In this document: positions 10,435-20,099 of the stretch, in pieces
How positions within the stretch are numbered: position 1 is the stretch's first letter
Layout of the letters: each line of letters begins with the position of its first letter
Source: Siminovitchia thermophila
GTDB lineage: Bacteria > Bacillota > Bacilli > Bacillales > Bacillaceae_C
Direction of reading: 5' to 3'
Length of the DNA: 64,000 nucleotides
Assembly: GCF_016909185.1 (NCBI RefSeq)
Contig: NZ_JAFBFH010000013.1
Span: forward strand, 57,650-121,649
The notes under the pieces: generated by a model
Told to the model about the DNA's origin: nothing
Database searches by the model: none
What the model saw: the letters and a program-made list of their open reading frames with translations, nothing else
Made by a program: the position numbers and the translations under genes

Positions 10435-10480
10435 CTTCTTCACTCTCCTGTTCAAAGCTTGCCACACGATGTATTTTCAT

Positions 10481-10633
10481 TTATCCCGCATGTAAGGTTC
10501 CGTAAGACTCCCACTTCAAGAACTGAGTTGATACAAAAGGTCTAAGTGGGAGAAAACGGCACCTAAATGCCCGATTGGTTCAACTAACATTCAGTAGGAG
10601 ATGGAAGAAAACTACTACTGAATGAAGTTTCAC
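10481..10633 (-). repeat. Dispersed ~150-bp intergenic repeat, copy A
   Basis: Read on the minus strand it begins GTGAAACTTCATTCAGTAG and ends GCGGGATAA. It contains a hairpin (ATTCAGTAGT…CTACTGAAT) and a conserved GGTGCCGTTTTCTCCCACTT core. The same unit recurs at 10635, 30891, 31071 and 35180. Confidence 0.85.
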
Positions 10634-10634
10634 T

Positions 10635-10787
10635 GTATCCCGCATGTAATCTACCGTAATACTCCTACTTCAAGAACTGAGTTGTAACAAAAGATCTAAG
10701 TGGGAGAAAACGGCACCTAAATGCCCAATTGGTTCAACTAACATTCAGTAGGAGATGGAAGAAAACTACTACTGAATGAAGTTTCAC
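10635..10787 (-). repeat. Dispersed ~150-bp intergenic repeat, copy B (tandem to copy A)
   Basis: Directly adjacent to copy A, in the same orientation and 153 bp long, differing by a modest number of substitutions. This suggests a tandem duplication followed by drift. Confidence 0.85.
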
Positions 10788-11657
10788 CTTTATTATATAC
10801 ATTTTTCACTTCTTTCATAATCATACGCCAAAAAGCCATCCTGTTGCAAACCTTTTCACCTCTCGTCAATAAATTTTCATAACTTTTCTTTCACAAACGG
10901 AATTTGACAAAAAAGTTCGACTGTTGTCCATTTTTGGAGCACTGTTTTGCTTTGCGAAAAGCGACTTTTACCTCTCTGATGTACGATCGTTTCAAGTAGA
11001 AGACAGCGAGGCAGAACATCCCTGTTATTTGTAATGTCGGCAACACAAATCCATGAGAAATCGTAAAGTTGATATGTAACAACGTGAGTACAATCACTTC
11101 CTCATCAGATTATTGCCAACCCCTCCATCCATTTCGTGACACTGTTGCGTATTCCAATCAATTCCGAGTGGATTTGCTATTCATCATCCTTTTGAAGGTT
11201 TCCCCCAGTAACGTTCGGTTAATACGTTGACTTTATCAAAAACTGATAGAAAATTCAATCTTATTTTATGGATCAGCACCGAACAATCATTATTGTAACG
11301 CAGGATTGATGTCGTTATTCCGTGAGAGTCCTTCCCCTTTGATCGATCCGTACTATTATTAGCTTAAAAATGGTAACCATTCATGTTTCTTAATTATGGC
11401 CATTCACTATGTTCCTAAACGAAATTCCTCTATCAAAGCATTGCTGCTTTTATCCAGGACATCATTGTAGCTATACCCTTTGAGCAGGAAAAAGTAACAG
11501 CGTTTTTTATTCAATTGATTATCTTGTCCATAGTATTACGTTTTCAATGGCGTTTTTCTCACTTTACAAGTATAATTCGATAAACAACGCCATCTTGTAT
11601 AAAATTAAAAACTGTTAAAATGGGTGGGACACAAACAATCGAAAAGGGGAGTTCCAT
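10788..11657. other. Long intergenic region, no supported gene
   Basis: A 68-codon minus-strand frame (10891-11097) has membrane-like composition (HINFTISHGFVLPTLQITGM) but no ribosome binding site, so it may be the tail of a lost membrane protein. 11100-11600 holds AT-rich sequence with scattered stops in all frames. I see no RNA gene. Confidence 0.4.
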
Positions 11658-11762
11658 ATGGAAAAGGAAAAACCGTCTTTGGAAGAATTACTGTCGCAAG
11701 TCACCGAGGAAAATAAACATGAAAAAATTGATTTCGGAATAGTTGGAAAGGAATTAATTTGA
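11658..11762 (+). CDS. Stand-alone MazE antitoxin C-terminal segment (34 aa)
   Basis: ATG 11658 follows AGGGGAG with good spacing and encodes 34 residues that match the toxin-binding tail of MazE-type antitoxins: …LEELLSQVTEENKHEKIDFG…GKELI, comparable to the E. coli tail with its TPENLHE/IDWGE pattern. The AbrB-like DNA-binding half of MazE is absent upstream and no MazF gene follows. It is either a pseudogene remnant that retained a start by chance, or a genuine mini-antitoxin. The family resemblance is clear; expression is unproven. Confidence 0.5.
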   Translation: MEKEKPSLEELLSQVTEENKHEKIDFGIVGKELI

Positions 11763-11934
11763 CAGGAAAGAGATGACCTTTAAAACCGGCTTGAACGAGA
11801 CGGGAATTGGAAGTTGCTAGATTGACAGAAATTTTTTTCAAACTGGCCACGCGCTGGCGATCGAGAAACGAAATATCAGAGAAACACTTAAACTATCCCC
11901 ATAAAGGGCAACCCCCGCCTTTCTTTGTCCAATT

Positions 11935-11973
11935 AAATAGACAGGCAACTTTTATCAAGCCGCCTGTCTATTT
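11935..11973 (-). terminator. Terminator downstream of ytxH
   Basis: AAATAGACAGGC (11935-11946) and GCCTGTCTATTT (11962-11973) form a perfect 12-bp stem directly after the ytxH stop, with AT-rich sequence on both sides. Confidence 0.8.
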
Positions 11974-11974
11974 T

Positions 11975-12490
11975 TTAAGGGTTCATGGATTTATTGACTT
12001 TTTCCGCCAGTTGCTCAGCCTTCTCCGCTACTTCATCGCTGGCTTCGTTTGCCGCGGTTTGAGCTTGATCGGCAGCTCCTTTGGCATTTTCCGCGGTAAG
12101 GTCAACTGTACGATGGGCCGTTTCCTGCATTTGGTTCGCTCCGTCTTTAGCGGCTTCTGCCATCGTATTCGTTGTTTCTTTCGCCGTGTTGCGGAACTGA
12201 CCCGCTTTCTCCTTTACCGTGTCTGCCAAATTGCTGCCTTTATCCATTGCGGCTTGGCGGAGCTGGTTCGTTTTTTCAACGGCCGTCGTGGTAAGATCAC
12301 TGCTTTTTTCCATGACGGTTTCCTTCCATCCACTTGATTTATCCTTTAGTACATCCATTTGTTCACTCAAATCACTTCTCAATTCCCTGCCTGACTTTGG
12401 AGCCATCAATAATGCGGTTGCAGCTCCTACGATACTGCCGATGATCACACCTGTTAAAAAATTACCAGTATTATTGTCATGATTACCCAT
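11975..12490 (-). CDS. ytxH: YtxH-like general stress protein
   Basis: 171 residues. The N-terminal glycine/alanine-rich segment (FLTGVIIGSIVGAATALLMAPKSGRELR) is the YtxH-family hallmark and looks like a membrane anchor. The remainder is a long Ala/Lys/Glu/Thr-rich amphipathic helix with LEA-like repeats (KEKAGQFRNTAKET and similar), probably coiled-coil. RBS AAGGATG before ATG 12490. It follows ytxG in an operon. In B. subtilis a third gene, ytxJ, comes next; it is not present here. Confidence 0.85.
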   Translation of the reverse strand: MGNHDNNTGNFLTGVIIGSIVGAATALLMAPKSGRELRSDLSEQMDVLKDKSSGWKETVMEKSSDLTTTAVEKTNQLRQAAMDKGSNLADTVKEKAGQFRNTAKETTNTMAEAAKDGANQMQETAHRTVDLTAENAKGAADQAQTAANEASDEVAEKAEQLAEKVNKSMNP

Positions 12491-12526
12491 CTATTTCTCA
12501 TCCTTCCTCAAATTGGTATGATTGAT

Positions 12527-13030
12527 TTATCCTCTTCCGCCTTCCAACTGTTGAGTATGGATCATTACTTCAGACTTGGCTTCTTCACTTTGCTTGGCTT
12601 TTTTCTTTGTAAACCATTTATCCTTAATCTCTTTTGCGACTGCTCCCCATTGTAAAGCTTGGGCAATCTTGTCCTCATTTTTCACAACTGTAGAAGAGAC
12701 CGTTTTCGTCACTCTTTGCAGCGATGTGTTGAGGTCCACCACAGTGTCGCCAACCCCTTGTACGGCGGTTCCCACACCTTTCACCGCATCTACAACTGTA
12801 TCGAGTTTTTCTACTTTCACTTGAATATCATCAGCAAGGGCGTTCGTCTTATGTAATAGCATTGTTGTCTCGCCTGTTACACCCTTTAATTGGTTTTCAA
12901 GCCCATCTAAGGTTGTAGAAACACTTTCCATCGTTTCTTTCATTGCCTTTAATGTTTTCGTCAAACTAATGACAAGAATGAAAAATGCAATAGCAATTAA
13001 GGCAACGCTTAAATAAAGAATGATACTCAT
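12527..13030 (-). CDS. ytxG: YtxG, DUF948 membrane-anchored protein
   Basis: 167 residues with one N-terminal membrane helix (IILYLSVALIAIAFFILVIS), then a long coiled-coil region with repeated valine/threonine heptads, the DUF948 pattern. B. subtilis YtxG is a general-stress/cell-envelope protein encoded upstream of ytxH. RBS GAGGTG before ATG 13030. 36 bp separate it from ytxH, so the two form an operon. Confidence 0.85.
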   Translation of the reverse strand: MSIILYLSVALIAIAFFILVISLTKTLKAMKETMESVSTTLDGLENQLKGVTGETTMLLHKTNALADDIQVKVEKLDTVVDAVKGVGTAVQGVGDTVVDLNTSLQRVTKTVSSTVVKNEDKIAQALQWGAVAKEIKDKWFTKKKAKQSEEAKSEVMIHTQQLEGGRG

Positions 13031-13147
13031 TCACTCCACACCTCCTGTATACAACATTTCCTACCCTAGTTTGTCCAAGGATAAACTCTTTTAACAATCT
13101 TCTTGATGCAAACATGCTTGTTCTTTTTCTCTTTACATATTATAAGG

Positions 13148-13170
13148 AAACCGCCCCCCAAAGGCGGTTT
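13148..13170 (-). terminator. Terminator of murC
   Basis: AAACCGCC (13148-13155) pairs with GGCGGTTT (13163-13170), overlapping the murC stop codon; TTATAAT-rich sequence follows on the minus strand. Confidence 0.7.
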
Positions 13171-14489
13171 CATTGTGCTTTTTTTAACTGTTGCTGCAAT
13201 AGATTTTCATATGCTATCTGGAATTTCTGAATGTCTCCAGCCCCCATAAAAAGGAGTACGGAATCATCCAACAATAAAAGCGGGGAAGTATCATCTTCCT
13301 GTAGTATCTCGGCACCTTCAATTTTGGCTTTTAAGTCATTGATGGAAAGCTCTCCCTGGTTTTCCCTGGCGGAGCCGAAGATATCGCATAAATATACTTT
13401 ATCGGCTTCACCCAAACTTTCCCCAAATTCACGTAAAAACGTTTGTGTTCTGGTAAAAGTATGCGGTTGAAAGACGGCAACGATCGGTTTATCAGGATAC
13501 TTCTGCCTGGCTGCATTTATCGTCGCTTTAATTTCAACTGGATGATGGGCATAGTCATCTACAAGAATCTGGCTTCCCATTTGTTTTTCGGTAAAACGGC
13601 GCTTGACACCGTTGAACGTTTTCAGTTGCTTCTGCAAAATCTTACAATCAATTTGCTCGTAGTGGCATAAGGCGATGACCGCAAGAGCATTTAAAATATT
13701 ATGGTCACCATATGTTGGAATTTCAAATGTCGCATAAAAATGATTGCGAACGAAGACATCAAACTTTGTTCCGGCCGTCGATTTTATCATATTCCGGGCT
13801 TGGAAGTCATTTCCGTCGCCAAAACCGTAAAAAAGCACCGGCACTTTCGCTTGTATCTTTTGAAGTTGTTCATCATCCCCGTAAGCGATAATCGCTTTGT
13901 TGACCTGCAGAGCCATTTCCTGAAACGCACTAAAAACATCACCCACATCGGAAAAATAGTCTGGATGGTCAAAATCAATATTGGTCATGATGGCATAATC
14001 TGGATGGTATGATAAAAAATGTCTTCGGTATTCACAGGCTTCAAAGATAAAATAGACAGCCTCTTTATCCCCTTTGCCGGTCCCGTCTCCAATCAGATAC
14101 GAAACGGGCTTGACACCTTGCATAACATGGGCAAGCAGACCGGTCGTAGAGGTTTTCCCATGCGATCCCGTTACGCCTATACTCACAAACTGTTCCATGT
14201 ATTCGGCAATGAATGTGTGATAACGGATCACTTCTACCCCTTGACTTAACGCCTCATCTATTTCTTCATGTGAATCAGGAAAAGCATTGCCGGCGATGAC
14301 TTTCATGCCCGGTCTAATATTTTCACGTTGAAAAGGTAATATTTTTATTTTTAGGTGTTCCAGAGCCTCTTGGGTAAAGAAATATTTTTCCACATCCGAT
14401 CCCTGCACTTTATAACCCGAATGATGGAGAATTTGTGCAAGAGCGCTCATTCCGGAACCTTTAATACCGACGAAATGGTATACAGTCAT
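13170..14489 (-). CDS. murC: UDP-N-acetylmuramate--L-alanine ligase
   Basis: Adds L-alanine to UDP-MurNAc with ATP, the first amino-acid step of peptidoglycan synthesis. 439 residues. N-terminal Rossmann domain opens [17 protein letters not shown]; the Mur-ligase P-loop is [13 protein letters not shown] (about residues 108-120); the C-terminal ligand domain contains [22 protein letters not shown] before ATG 14489. Last gene of the sftA–NAPRT–murC run. Confidence 0.97.
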   Translation of the reverse strand: MTVYHFVGIKGSGMSALAQILHHSGYKVQGSDVEKYFFTQEALEHLKIKILPFQRENIRPGMKVIAGNAFPDSHEEIDEALSQGVEVIRYHTFIAEYMEQFVSIGVTGSHGKTSTTGLLAHVMQGVKPVSYLIGDGTGKGDKEAVYFIFEACEYRRHFLSYHPDYAIMTNIDFDHPDYFSDVGDVFSAFQEMALQVNKAIIAYGDDEQLQKIQAKVPVLFYGFGDGNDFQARNMIKSTAGTKFDVFVRNHFYATFEIPTYGDHNILNALAVIALCHYEQIDCKILQKQLKTFNGVKRRFTEKQMGSQILVDDYAHHPVEIKATINAARQKYPDKPIVAVFQPHTFTRTQTFLREFGESLGEADKVYLCDIFGSARENQGELSINDLKAKIEGAEILQEDDTSPLLLLDDSVLLFMGAGDIQKFQIAYENLLQQQLKKAQ

Positions 14490-14697
14490 AGCAGAACCTC
14501 CAGCGATCGTCTATCTGTATGTATTATATGAAGTGGAAAACTTTTTGCTCAAAGGTCTTTCTGGAATTGACTGCTCATTATATTATGAGCTTCCGACAAC
14601 ATTCATATGTATGAACAGATAGGTTTTTGTATTGTGTCATTATACCATTGTTTCCAAATGGGAACCAATGGTAAAGCGGCTTGGGGAAATTTTCCTT

Positions 14698-15798
14698 TTA
14701 ATCACAAACTTTTTCAAGCCGCGGATTGGGACGGTGCCTTCTTCCTGCTTTTGCGGAAGGCTTTCCATTTAACATGACGCAGTCCCCGGTAAAACCGGTG
14801 TTAATTTTTAATAAACTGCTGCCGATACCATACATGTCAACCGGTACACCAGCTTTTTCAAACTCCGCTATTCTCTCTTCATTAAATCCGCCAGAAACAA
14901 CAATTTTCACATGGTGAAATCCCTCGTCATCCAGCGCTTTTCGCAAAGCAAAAATAAGATTCGCGTTAACCCCGCGAGGATCAAAGGTGCCAAGTAAATG
15001 TTGGTTTCTCAGGAAGTATTTGTCAATCATAGTCCGGGACGTATCGACTCTTACTCCTTTTAATTCCGACCCAAATTCACGGGCAAGTTTTAAAGAATCG
15101 GTTATCACGTCGTTATTATAATCAACAAGCGAAACGAGTTCATCCTCCGGAAACGTCTCTTTATATGCTTTGGTGGCGGCAACGATATCGCCGTTAAAAA
15201 GCTGAATCAAGGCATGTGGCATCGTTCCCATTCCTTCTTTTCCCCACCATTCATTCATGGCCGGTGTGGCCTGGGCTGTTGATCCGCCAATATAAGCCGC
15301 ATATCCGTCTCCCGCCTGCTGTGTGAAATGATCATCACGGTCCCCCATAAAGATGACGGGTTTTTGTTTTCCAGAAATGGCCGCGGCCTTTGATACATTA
15401 TACACGTTTGTCGCAACCGAAGTTCTTCTGGAAAGAATACCGTCAATGATCCCTTCTAAAAAACCAAAATCCTGATATGGTCCCTTAATTGTTAACACTG
15501 TTTCAAAGGGAGTGATTTTATCTCCGTCTTTCAATGAATATATTTCCAAGTTTTCAGGATGATCGGCGAAGCATTTCACGAGCGCGATCGCTTCATCCGT
15601 TCCGCATAACACAGCATGTTTTCTTTGGAAAAACTGCATTAATACAGTATTGTCTTGTTTGTAACGCTTGGCAATTTCCCTCGTTTTTAAAAAATAAACT
15701 GCAGAGAACCACCCATCTTTCACTCGTTCATCAAACTTAAACGTTTCATTTGTAAGCCGTTTGATTTTTCCCTGCAGCTTTAAATCAATTTCCTTCAT
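14698..15798 (-). CDS. pncB: Nicotinate phosphoribosyltransferase
   Basis: Converts nicotinate and PRPP to nicotinate mononucleotide for NAD salvage. ATG 15798 is chosen because AAGGAG lies 8 nt upstream, giving 366 residues, the compact form of the family. Visible PRTase features: VDYNNDVITDSLKLAREF, KGVRVDTSRTM, and the phosphate-binding VVSGGFNEERIAEFE…YGIGSSLL. It lies between sftA and murC, all on the minus strand. This position is not part of the B. subtilis order I recall, so it may be a lineage-specific insertion. Confidence 0.9.
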   Translation of the reverse strand: MKEIDLKLQGKIKRLTNETFKFDERVKDGWFSAVYFLKTREIAKRYKQDNTVLMQFFQRKHAVLCGTDEAIALVKCFADHPENLEIYSLKDGDKITPFETVLTIKGPYQDFGFLEGIIDGILSRRTSVATNVYNVSKAAAISGKQKPVIFMGDRDDHFTQQAGDGYAAYIGGSTAQATPAMNEWWGKEGMGTMPHALIQLFNGDIVAATKAYKETFPEDELVSLVDYNNDVITDSLKLAREFGSELKGVRVDTSRTMIDKYFLRNQHLLGTFDPRGVNANLIFALRKALDDEGFHHVKIVVSGGFNEERIAEFEKAGVPVDMYGIGSSLLKINTGFTGDCVMLNGKPSAKAGRRHRPNPRLEKVCD

Positions 15799-15883
15799 CG
15801 CAAATACTCCTTGTGTCATCGTCTGCCCAATAGGATAAAAAACAGGCATTGAGCGATCCACAAATAGAATACCATTTTCTTCA

Positions 15884-18619
15884 CTATTGTACTAGCGAAT
15901 CTTTTAACGAATGTAAATCTTCTTCTTTGATGAGGACATCTCGCGGACGGCTGCCACGTGCTCCCGTAATCACCCCGCGTTCCTCCATCATTTCCATTAA
16001 TCTGGCAGCCCGATTATAGCCAATCCGGAATTGTCTTTGCAATAATGAAGTAGATGCATGGCCCTGTTTGATGACAAATTCGCACGCCTCCACAAACAGT
16101 TCATCTTCATTTTCCTGTAGCTCGGCTTTTTTTAACAGTTCTTCCTGTTTAAACAAATATTGCGGTTCCCCCTGATCTCGCACGTGTTCAATGACACGGT
16201 CGATTTCTTCATCTGATACGAATGTTCCCTGAAGGCGGACAGGTTTGACGGAACCGTTATTTAAAAACAACATGTCGCCACGCCCCAACAGTTTTTCTGC
16301 TCCGCTTACATCGATGACAGTCCGCGAATCGACTTGTGAAGAAACGGAAAATGCGATTCTCGTTGGGACATTTGCTTTGATCAGGCCAGTAATGACGTCA
16401 ACGGAAGGCCTCTGTGTCGCGATTAAAAGATGAATTCCGCACGCCCGCGCTTTTTGGGCAATCCGGCATATCGACTCTTCGACTTCCGCTGGCGCTACCA
16501 TCATCAAATCAGCCAGCTCATCAATGATAATCACAATATACGGCAATTTGTCGCTGTATTTTCCATTCTTTTCAGCCACTTTGTTAAATCGGTTTATATC
16601 CCGTACATTTGCATGGACGAACAACTCATAGCGGTGTTCCATTTCATCCACTGCCCATTTTAAAGCGGCGGTTGCCGCTTTTACATCAGTAATCACCGGG
16701 CTGACTAGGTGAGGAATATAGTTATACGGCGCGAGTTCCACCATTTTTGGGTCAACAAGCAGCAATTTTAACTCATCCGGCCTTGCTTTATACAGAAGGC
16801 TGACAAGAATGGAGTTGATGCATACGCTTTTTCCTGATCCAGTGGCGCCAGCAATGAGACCATGCGGCATTTTTCTCAAGTCCGTGACGACAGGAGCCCC
16901 AGATATATCTAATCCAAGAGCCGCTGTTAAAGGGGACGGAGAGCGAAAGAATGTGTCGCTCCCGATAATTTCACTGATTTGCACCGGACGGCTTTGTTTA
17001 TTCGGCAATTCAATCCCGATGGAACGAGTTCCTGGTATCGGAGCTTCCATCCGAATATCCCTGGCCGCCATGCTCAGTTTAATGTCGTTGCTTAAATTCG
17101 TAATCTTGTTCACTTTCACGCCCGGGTCCGGCTGCACTTCAAATCGCGTTACGGAAGGGCCTTGGCTCGCTTTGACGACTCGGGCCTTGACATTAAAATT
17201 TTCCAAAGTTTCATCCAAAAGTGCCGACTGTTCGTTTACCCAGTCCTCATCATTTGTCCTGGCCACTGGAGGCTCAAGCAAATCAATTCGTGGAAAAACA
17301 TATGACAATGAATGTCCATCGTTCGTTTCTTTCGACTCATCGGCTGACGATTTGCCCGGAATAGGAGAACGAGAATGAGCCGCTTCTTTGTTTTTTTGTT
17401 TCTGCCATTTGAGTTTATCCTGGGAAAGCATCAATACATTGAATGGCAAATGAGCCCTTTGTTTACTTTTGGATGTTTGGGCAGGCTCTTCGCGCTTCTT
17501 TTCTTCTTGGTTCGAAGAGCGGCTATCTTCTGGTTGCTGTACTCCGCTTTCAAAGTCAGTGCGCTTTTCCGCATTCTCCTGTTCTTCTAATGCCAGTGCT
17601 GTATGGGTCTTTTCTGTCTGATCTTGAATTAGGGACTCAACTTCTATAGATTCAGTTTGCGCAATCTTATCTTCAGCGTCCCCGATAGATGGAACTTTTT
17701 CGGTTGGTGAATCAAGGGTCGTGTCTGAATCCATGGTCTCAACATATTCGTCAACTTTTGCAGAAGAGGATGATTCGCTATAGGTTGTTGCATTAAGTTC
17801 CTTTTCGTCATCCACTTTGATATCTACTGGTGTTTTTTCCAACTTATTCTTCATAAGCACCGATTCATCATGATTCTCTGCAAATTCGTGTAGATCTTCG
17901 CTTTCTGTATCAGTTTTAAATGGCTTCTCTTGCCATGGCACTGGTTCCAATGCCGAGGCGGCTTCCTGAATAGCCTTTTCTTCTTCAGGAAATTCTATAT
18001 CCGGAATTTCCTCTTCAAAAGGGTCTTCCTCGATATTTTCATGAGCCGGAAAAATTTCCACTTCCGAGTCCTGATTTGAACCGGAATTAAAGCCTGAATG
18101 TGTTTCAAATTCGTTCTTCAATTCTTCTTCTTTCACTTCTTCGCTAAACTGGCGGGAAAAAGAAGCCGTCAATTCAAATTCAGGGGCATTGTTTCTCTGT
18201 TTTTTGGGACGATGGAAGCCGTGAACTGGCGAAGGTATATTCGTCGGCTCAAAAGGCCGGCTGTTTTTTGGTTCAACCTTGCGCCACCCCTCTTTTACAT
18301 ATGGTTGCTCCCGGCTCTCCTTTGGGACGGACTGGGCAACGCGCTTTTGATCGGTTCTGCCCGTTTTGATCTCAGGGGAACGAGGAGACGGATGTTTAGA
18401 TTGATTTTGTTCCTTACGTTCTGTCCGACTTTTTTGAGGCGGATCTTTGATTAAGGGGAAACGAAATTCTCCCTTCGGATATTGGTACGTTACGCGTGTT
18501 TTCATTTCAGTATGCTGTTTGCTCTTGTGAAGTTCATTGGCAGCAACATGTTCCTTTGTATCTTCAATCATTTCTTCTTCAGAAAAAAAAGTTGAAAGAA
18601 ATTTTTTCCACCACTTCAA
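15884..18619 (-). CDS. sftA: SftA, soluble FtsK/SpoIIIE-family DNA translocase
   Basis: Septum-associated hexameric motor that moves chromosomal DNA away from the closing division septum. 911 residues. The first ~430 are a very acidic, Ser/Glu/Gln-rich linker without membrane helices, the feature that separates SftA from SpoIIIE. The motor has Walker A GATGSGKS, Walker B VIIIDELADLM and RPSVDVITGLIKAN. The C-terminal gamma winged helix (GYNRAARLMEMMEERGVI) reads oriented DNA motifs. Start is TTG 18619 with only a weak upstream site, so the exact start is less certain. Confidence 0.93.
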   Translation of the reverse strand: MKWWKKFLSTFFSEEEMIEDTKEHVAANELHKSKQHTEMKTRVTYQYPKGEFRFPLIKDPPQKSRTERKEQNQSKHPSPRSPEIKTGRTDQKRVAQSVPKESREQPYVKEGWRKVEPKNSRPFEPTNIPSPVHGFHRPKKQRNNAPEFELTASFSRQFSEEVKEEELKNEFETHSGFNSGSNQDSEVEIFPAHENIEEDPFEEEIPDIEFPEEEKAIQEAASALEPVPWQEKPFKTDTESEDLHEFAENHDESVLMKNKLEKTPVDIKVDDEKELNATTYSESSSSAKVDEYVETMDSDTTLDSPTEKVPSIGDAEDKIAQTESIEVESLIQDQTEKTHTALALEEQENAEKRTDFESGVQQPEDSRSSNQEEKKREEPAQTSKSKQRAHLPFNVLMLSQDKLKWQKQKNKEAAHSRSPIPGKSSADESKETNDGHSLSYVFPRIDLLEPPVARTNDEDWVNEQSALLDETLENFNVKARVVKASQGPSVTRFEVQPDPGVKVNKITNLSNDIKLSMAARDIRMEAPIPGTRSIGIELPNKQSRPVQISEIIGSDTFFRSPSPLTAALGLDISGAPVVTDLRKMPHGLIAGATGSGKSVCINSILVSLLYKARPDELKLLLVDPKMVELAPYNYIPHLVSPVITDVKAATAALKWAVDEMEHRYELFVHANVRDINRFNKVAEKNGKYSDKLPYIVIIIDELADLMMVAPAEVEESICRIAQKARACGIHLLIATQRPSVDVITGLIKANVPTRIAFSVSSQVDSRTVIDVSGAEKLLGRGDMLFLNNGSVKPVRLQGTFVSDEEIDRVIEHVRDQGEPQYLFKQEELLKKAELQENEDELFVEACEFVIKQGHASTSLLQRQFRIGYNRAARLMEMMEERGVITGARGSRPRDVLIKEEDLHSLKDSLVQ

Positions 18620-18761
18620 TTATGATCACACTTTCCATTTGTGATTTTTTCTTTTTATTTTGTACAAATACTGCCAGCCTTCATTATAACAAATAATGCA
18701 TAGAAATTGATTCGTTTGGAACATTAAAAAAGAATTACAGATTTGACAAGGAGGGGACAAC

Positions 18762-19337
18762 ATGAAATTTTTAAAGCCCATTATCGGTGCAGGATTAATC
18801 TCGTTAATGCTTGTAGGTTGCGGTGCCAATAATGATAATCACGATCGATTCGGCAGTGATGATAATCAGCCGCTCGGAGTTCGTTATGATCCTCAAAACA
18901 ACCGTGACGGAATTTTTGATAATGATGATGGTCTCGGTGTTGATGACAACAGCGATAATCGAACCAACGTCAACAACACGAATAACGGAAACAATAATAA
19001 CCAAAACGTTGATGTTGCCGATGATGTTGCTGACAAAATTACAGGGCTGGATGAAGTGGAGCGGGCATATGTGCTTGTCACAAACCGCAACGCCTATGTG
19101 GCTGTAAAACTAACCGACCGTGCCAACAACAAGTTGACTAGGGATACGGAAAGAAAAATCGCCAAGGAAGCAAGAAAAGCGAACGATCGCCTTGATAATG
19201 TGTACGTTTCGGAAAACCCGGATTTTTATAACCGGATGGAAGGTTACCGAAATGACATTAACAATGGCCGGCCTGTTAGTGGTTTCTTTGATGAATTTAC
19301 AGAAACAATCAGGCGCGTTTTTCCGAATGCCAGATAA
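18762..19337 (+). CDS. YhcN/YlaJ-family lipoprotein
   Basis: Lipoprotein signal with lipobox LMLVGC (cysteine near residue 21), then an Asn/Asp-rich low-complexity linker, then a compact domain with the YhcN/YlaJ pattern (VERAYVLVTNRNAYVAVKL… and a C-terminal …FTETIRRVFPN). 191 residues; RBS AAGGAGGGG before ATG 18762. The family is mostly known from sporulating bacilli, where members are spore-membrane lipoproteins; function is not defined biochemically. Confidence 0.8.
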   Translation: MKFLKPIIGAGLISLMLVGCGANNDNHDRFGSDDNQPLGVRYDPQNNRDGIFDNDDGLGVDDNSDNRTNVNNTNNGNNNNQNVDVADDVADKITGLDEVERAYVLVTNRNAYVAVKLTDRANNKLTRDTERKIAKEARKANDRLDNVYVSENPDFYNRMEGYRNDINNGRPVSGFFDEFTETIRRVFPNAR

Positions 19338-19343
19338 AACAGG

Positions 19344-19380
19344 AAAGGACTTCCCCGTTATGAATGCGGGAAGTCCTGTT
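19344..19380 (+). terminator. Hairpin after the lipoprotein gene
   Basis: GGACTTCCCCG/CGGGAAGTCC stem with CAGGA/TCCTG extension. It lacks a clear T-run, and also interrupts the minus-strand deacetylase fragment. Confidence 0.5.
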
Positions 19381-19558
19381 CAATGCTTCCATTTCCTGAA
19401 GCTTTCATTTGCTCGGAGCCTTCTTCATAGTTCACGGCAATATTTACGACCACTCGTGCATCATGCGGCCATTTTGCCTGAAGTCCTTCACGGACATCCC
19501 CAATATAATCCTGCTTTGGCCCTCGGACTTGAAAGAACTTTAACTTTTTCACCCACAC
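19358..19558 (-). pseudogene. N-terminal fragment of a PuuE-like polysaccharide deacetylase/allantoinase
   Basis: GTG 19558 behind GGGAG opens a 66-residue frame with the family start KQDYIGDV…KWPHDARVVVNIAVNYEEGSE, where WP-x2-AR and NYEEG-(S/G)-E are the hallmarks of the PuuE/allantoinase-type deacetylase N-terminus (full length about 300 residues). The frame ends in the hairpin at 19344-19380, so the catalytic domain is gone. It stands downstream of the dctP remnant, fitting a lost purine or amidic-nitrogen uptake cluster. Confidence 0.6.
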
Positions 19559-19589
19559 GACTCCCTTATTTACTCAAACTGGGAATAAC

Positions 19590-19941
19590 ACTTTGCTGAT
19601 TACTTTCCACGAATGATTTTATGTAGTTCCCCGTACTTTGTCCGCATACTTTTCATATATCGGTTCCACCGCATCCTTGAATGGTTCATGATCTATGTCT
19701 TCAATGATCTCCATGCCATTTTCCTTTGCTGTCATTCTATACTCTTTTTTCAACTTTTGGACAACTCACGCTGATAGGTTCCGGCTTTTTTTGAAGCATC
19801 CAGCAAAATCTGTTGCGTATCGTCAGGAAGCGATTCAAACTTCTTTTTGTTCATAAGGATCATGCCAAACGAGTACATGTGAATTGTTATCGCTCTATAA
19901 GAAAGCGCTCCCTTTTTTCTCTTGCTGTTTTTCTTTATCAT
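19590..19941 (-). pseudogene. C-terminal remnant of a DctP-like TRAP solute-binding protein
   Basis: The frame from 19941 reads …MNKKKFESLPDDTQQILLDA…AGTYQREL, then stops. The next frame continues KKEYRMTAKENGMEIIEDID and EPFKDAVEPIYEKYADK, the normal DctP C-terminus, and ends with another shift near 19625. At least two frameshifts and the missing N-terminal half show that this is decayed. TRAP binding proteins deliver dicarboxylates and related acids to a membrane permease. Confidence 0.75.
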
Positions 19942-19965
19942 TGCTAAACATCCTGTTGCGACTGG

Positions 19966-20096
19966 TTAGGCAAAAGCCCCGTCCAGATTAAGATTAAATA
20001 ACCGAGCAACACCGTAAATAACATCGGGATTCTCGCTCTTGTGGCGATACGATTAAACCCAATATCACCATCGCCGCGATGACTGGTTCCTGAAAC
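19966..20096 (-). pseudogene. Frameshifted fragment of a membrane transporter
   Basis: Directly downstream of the M20 hydrolase, GGAGG-N5-ATG begins MFQEPVIAAMVILGLI. One frame over, the reading continues ARIPMLFTVLLGYLILIWTGLLPNQ and stops. This looks like the end pieces of a polytopic permease, possibly part of the lost TRAP system. Family not assigned. Confidence 0.35.
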
Positions 20097-20099
20097 ATT

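Noticed and set aside
11807..12337. 176-codon plus-strand frame opposite ytxH
   Set aside because: Shadow of the Ala/Lys/Glu-rich ytxH gene; the translation is an Arg/Phe/Leu mixture without family features.
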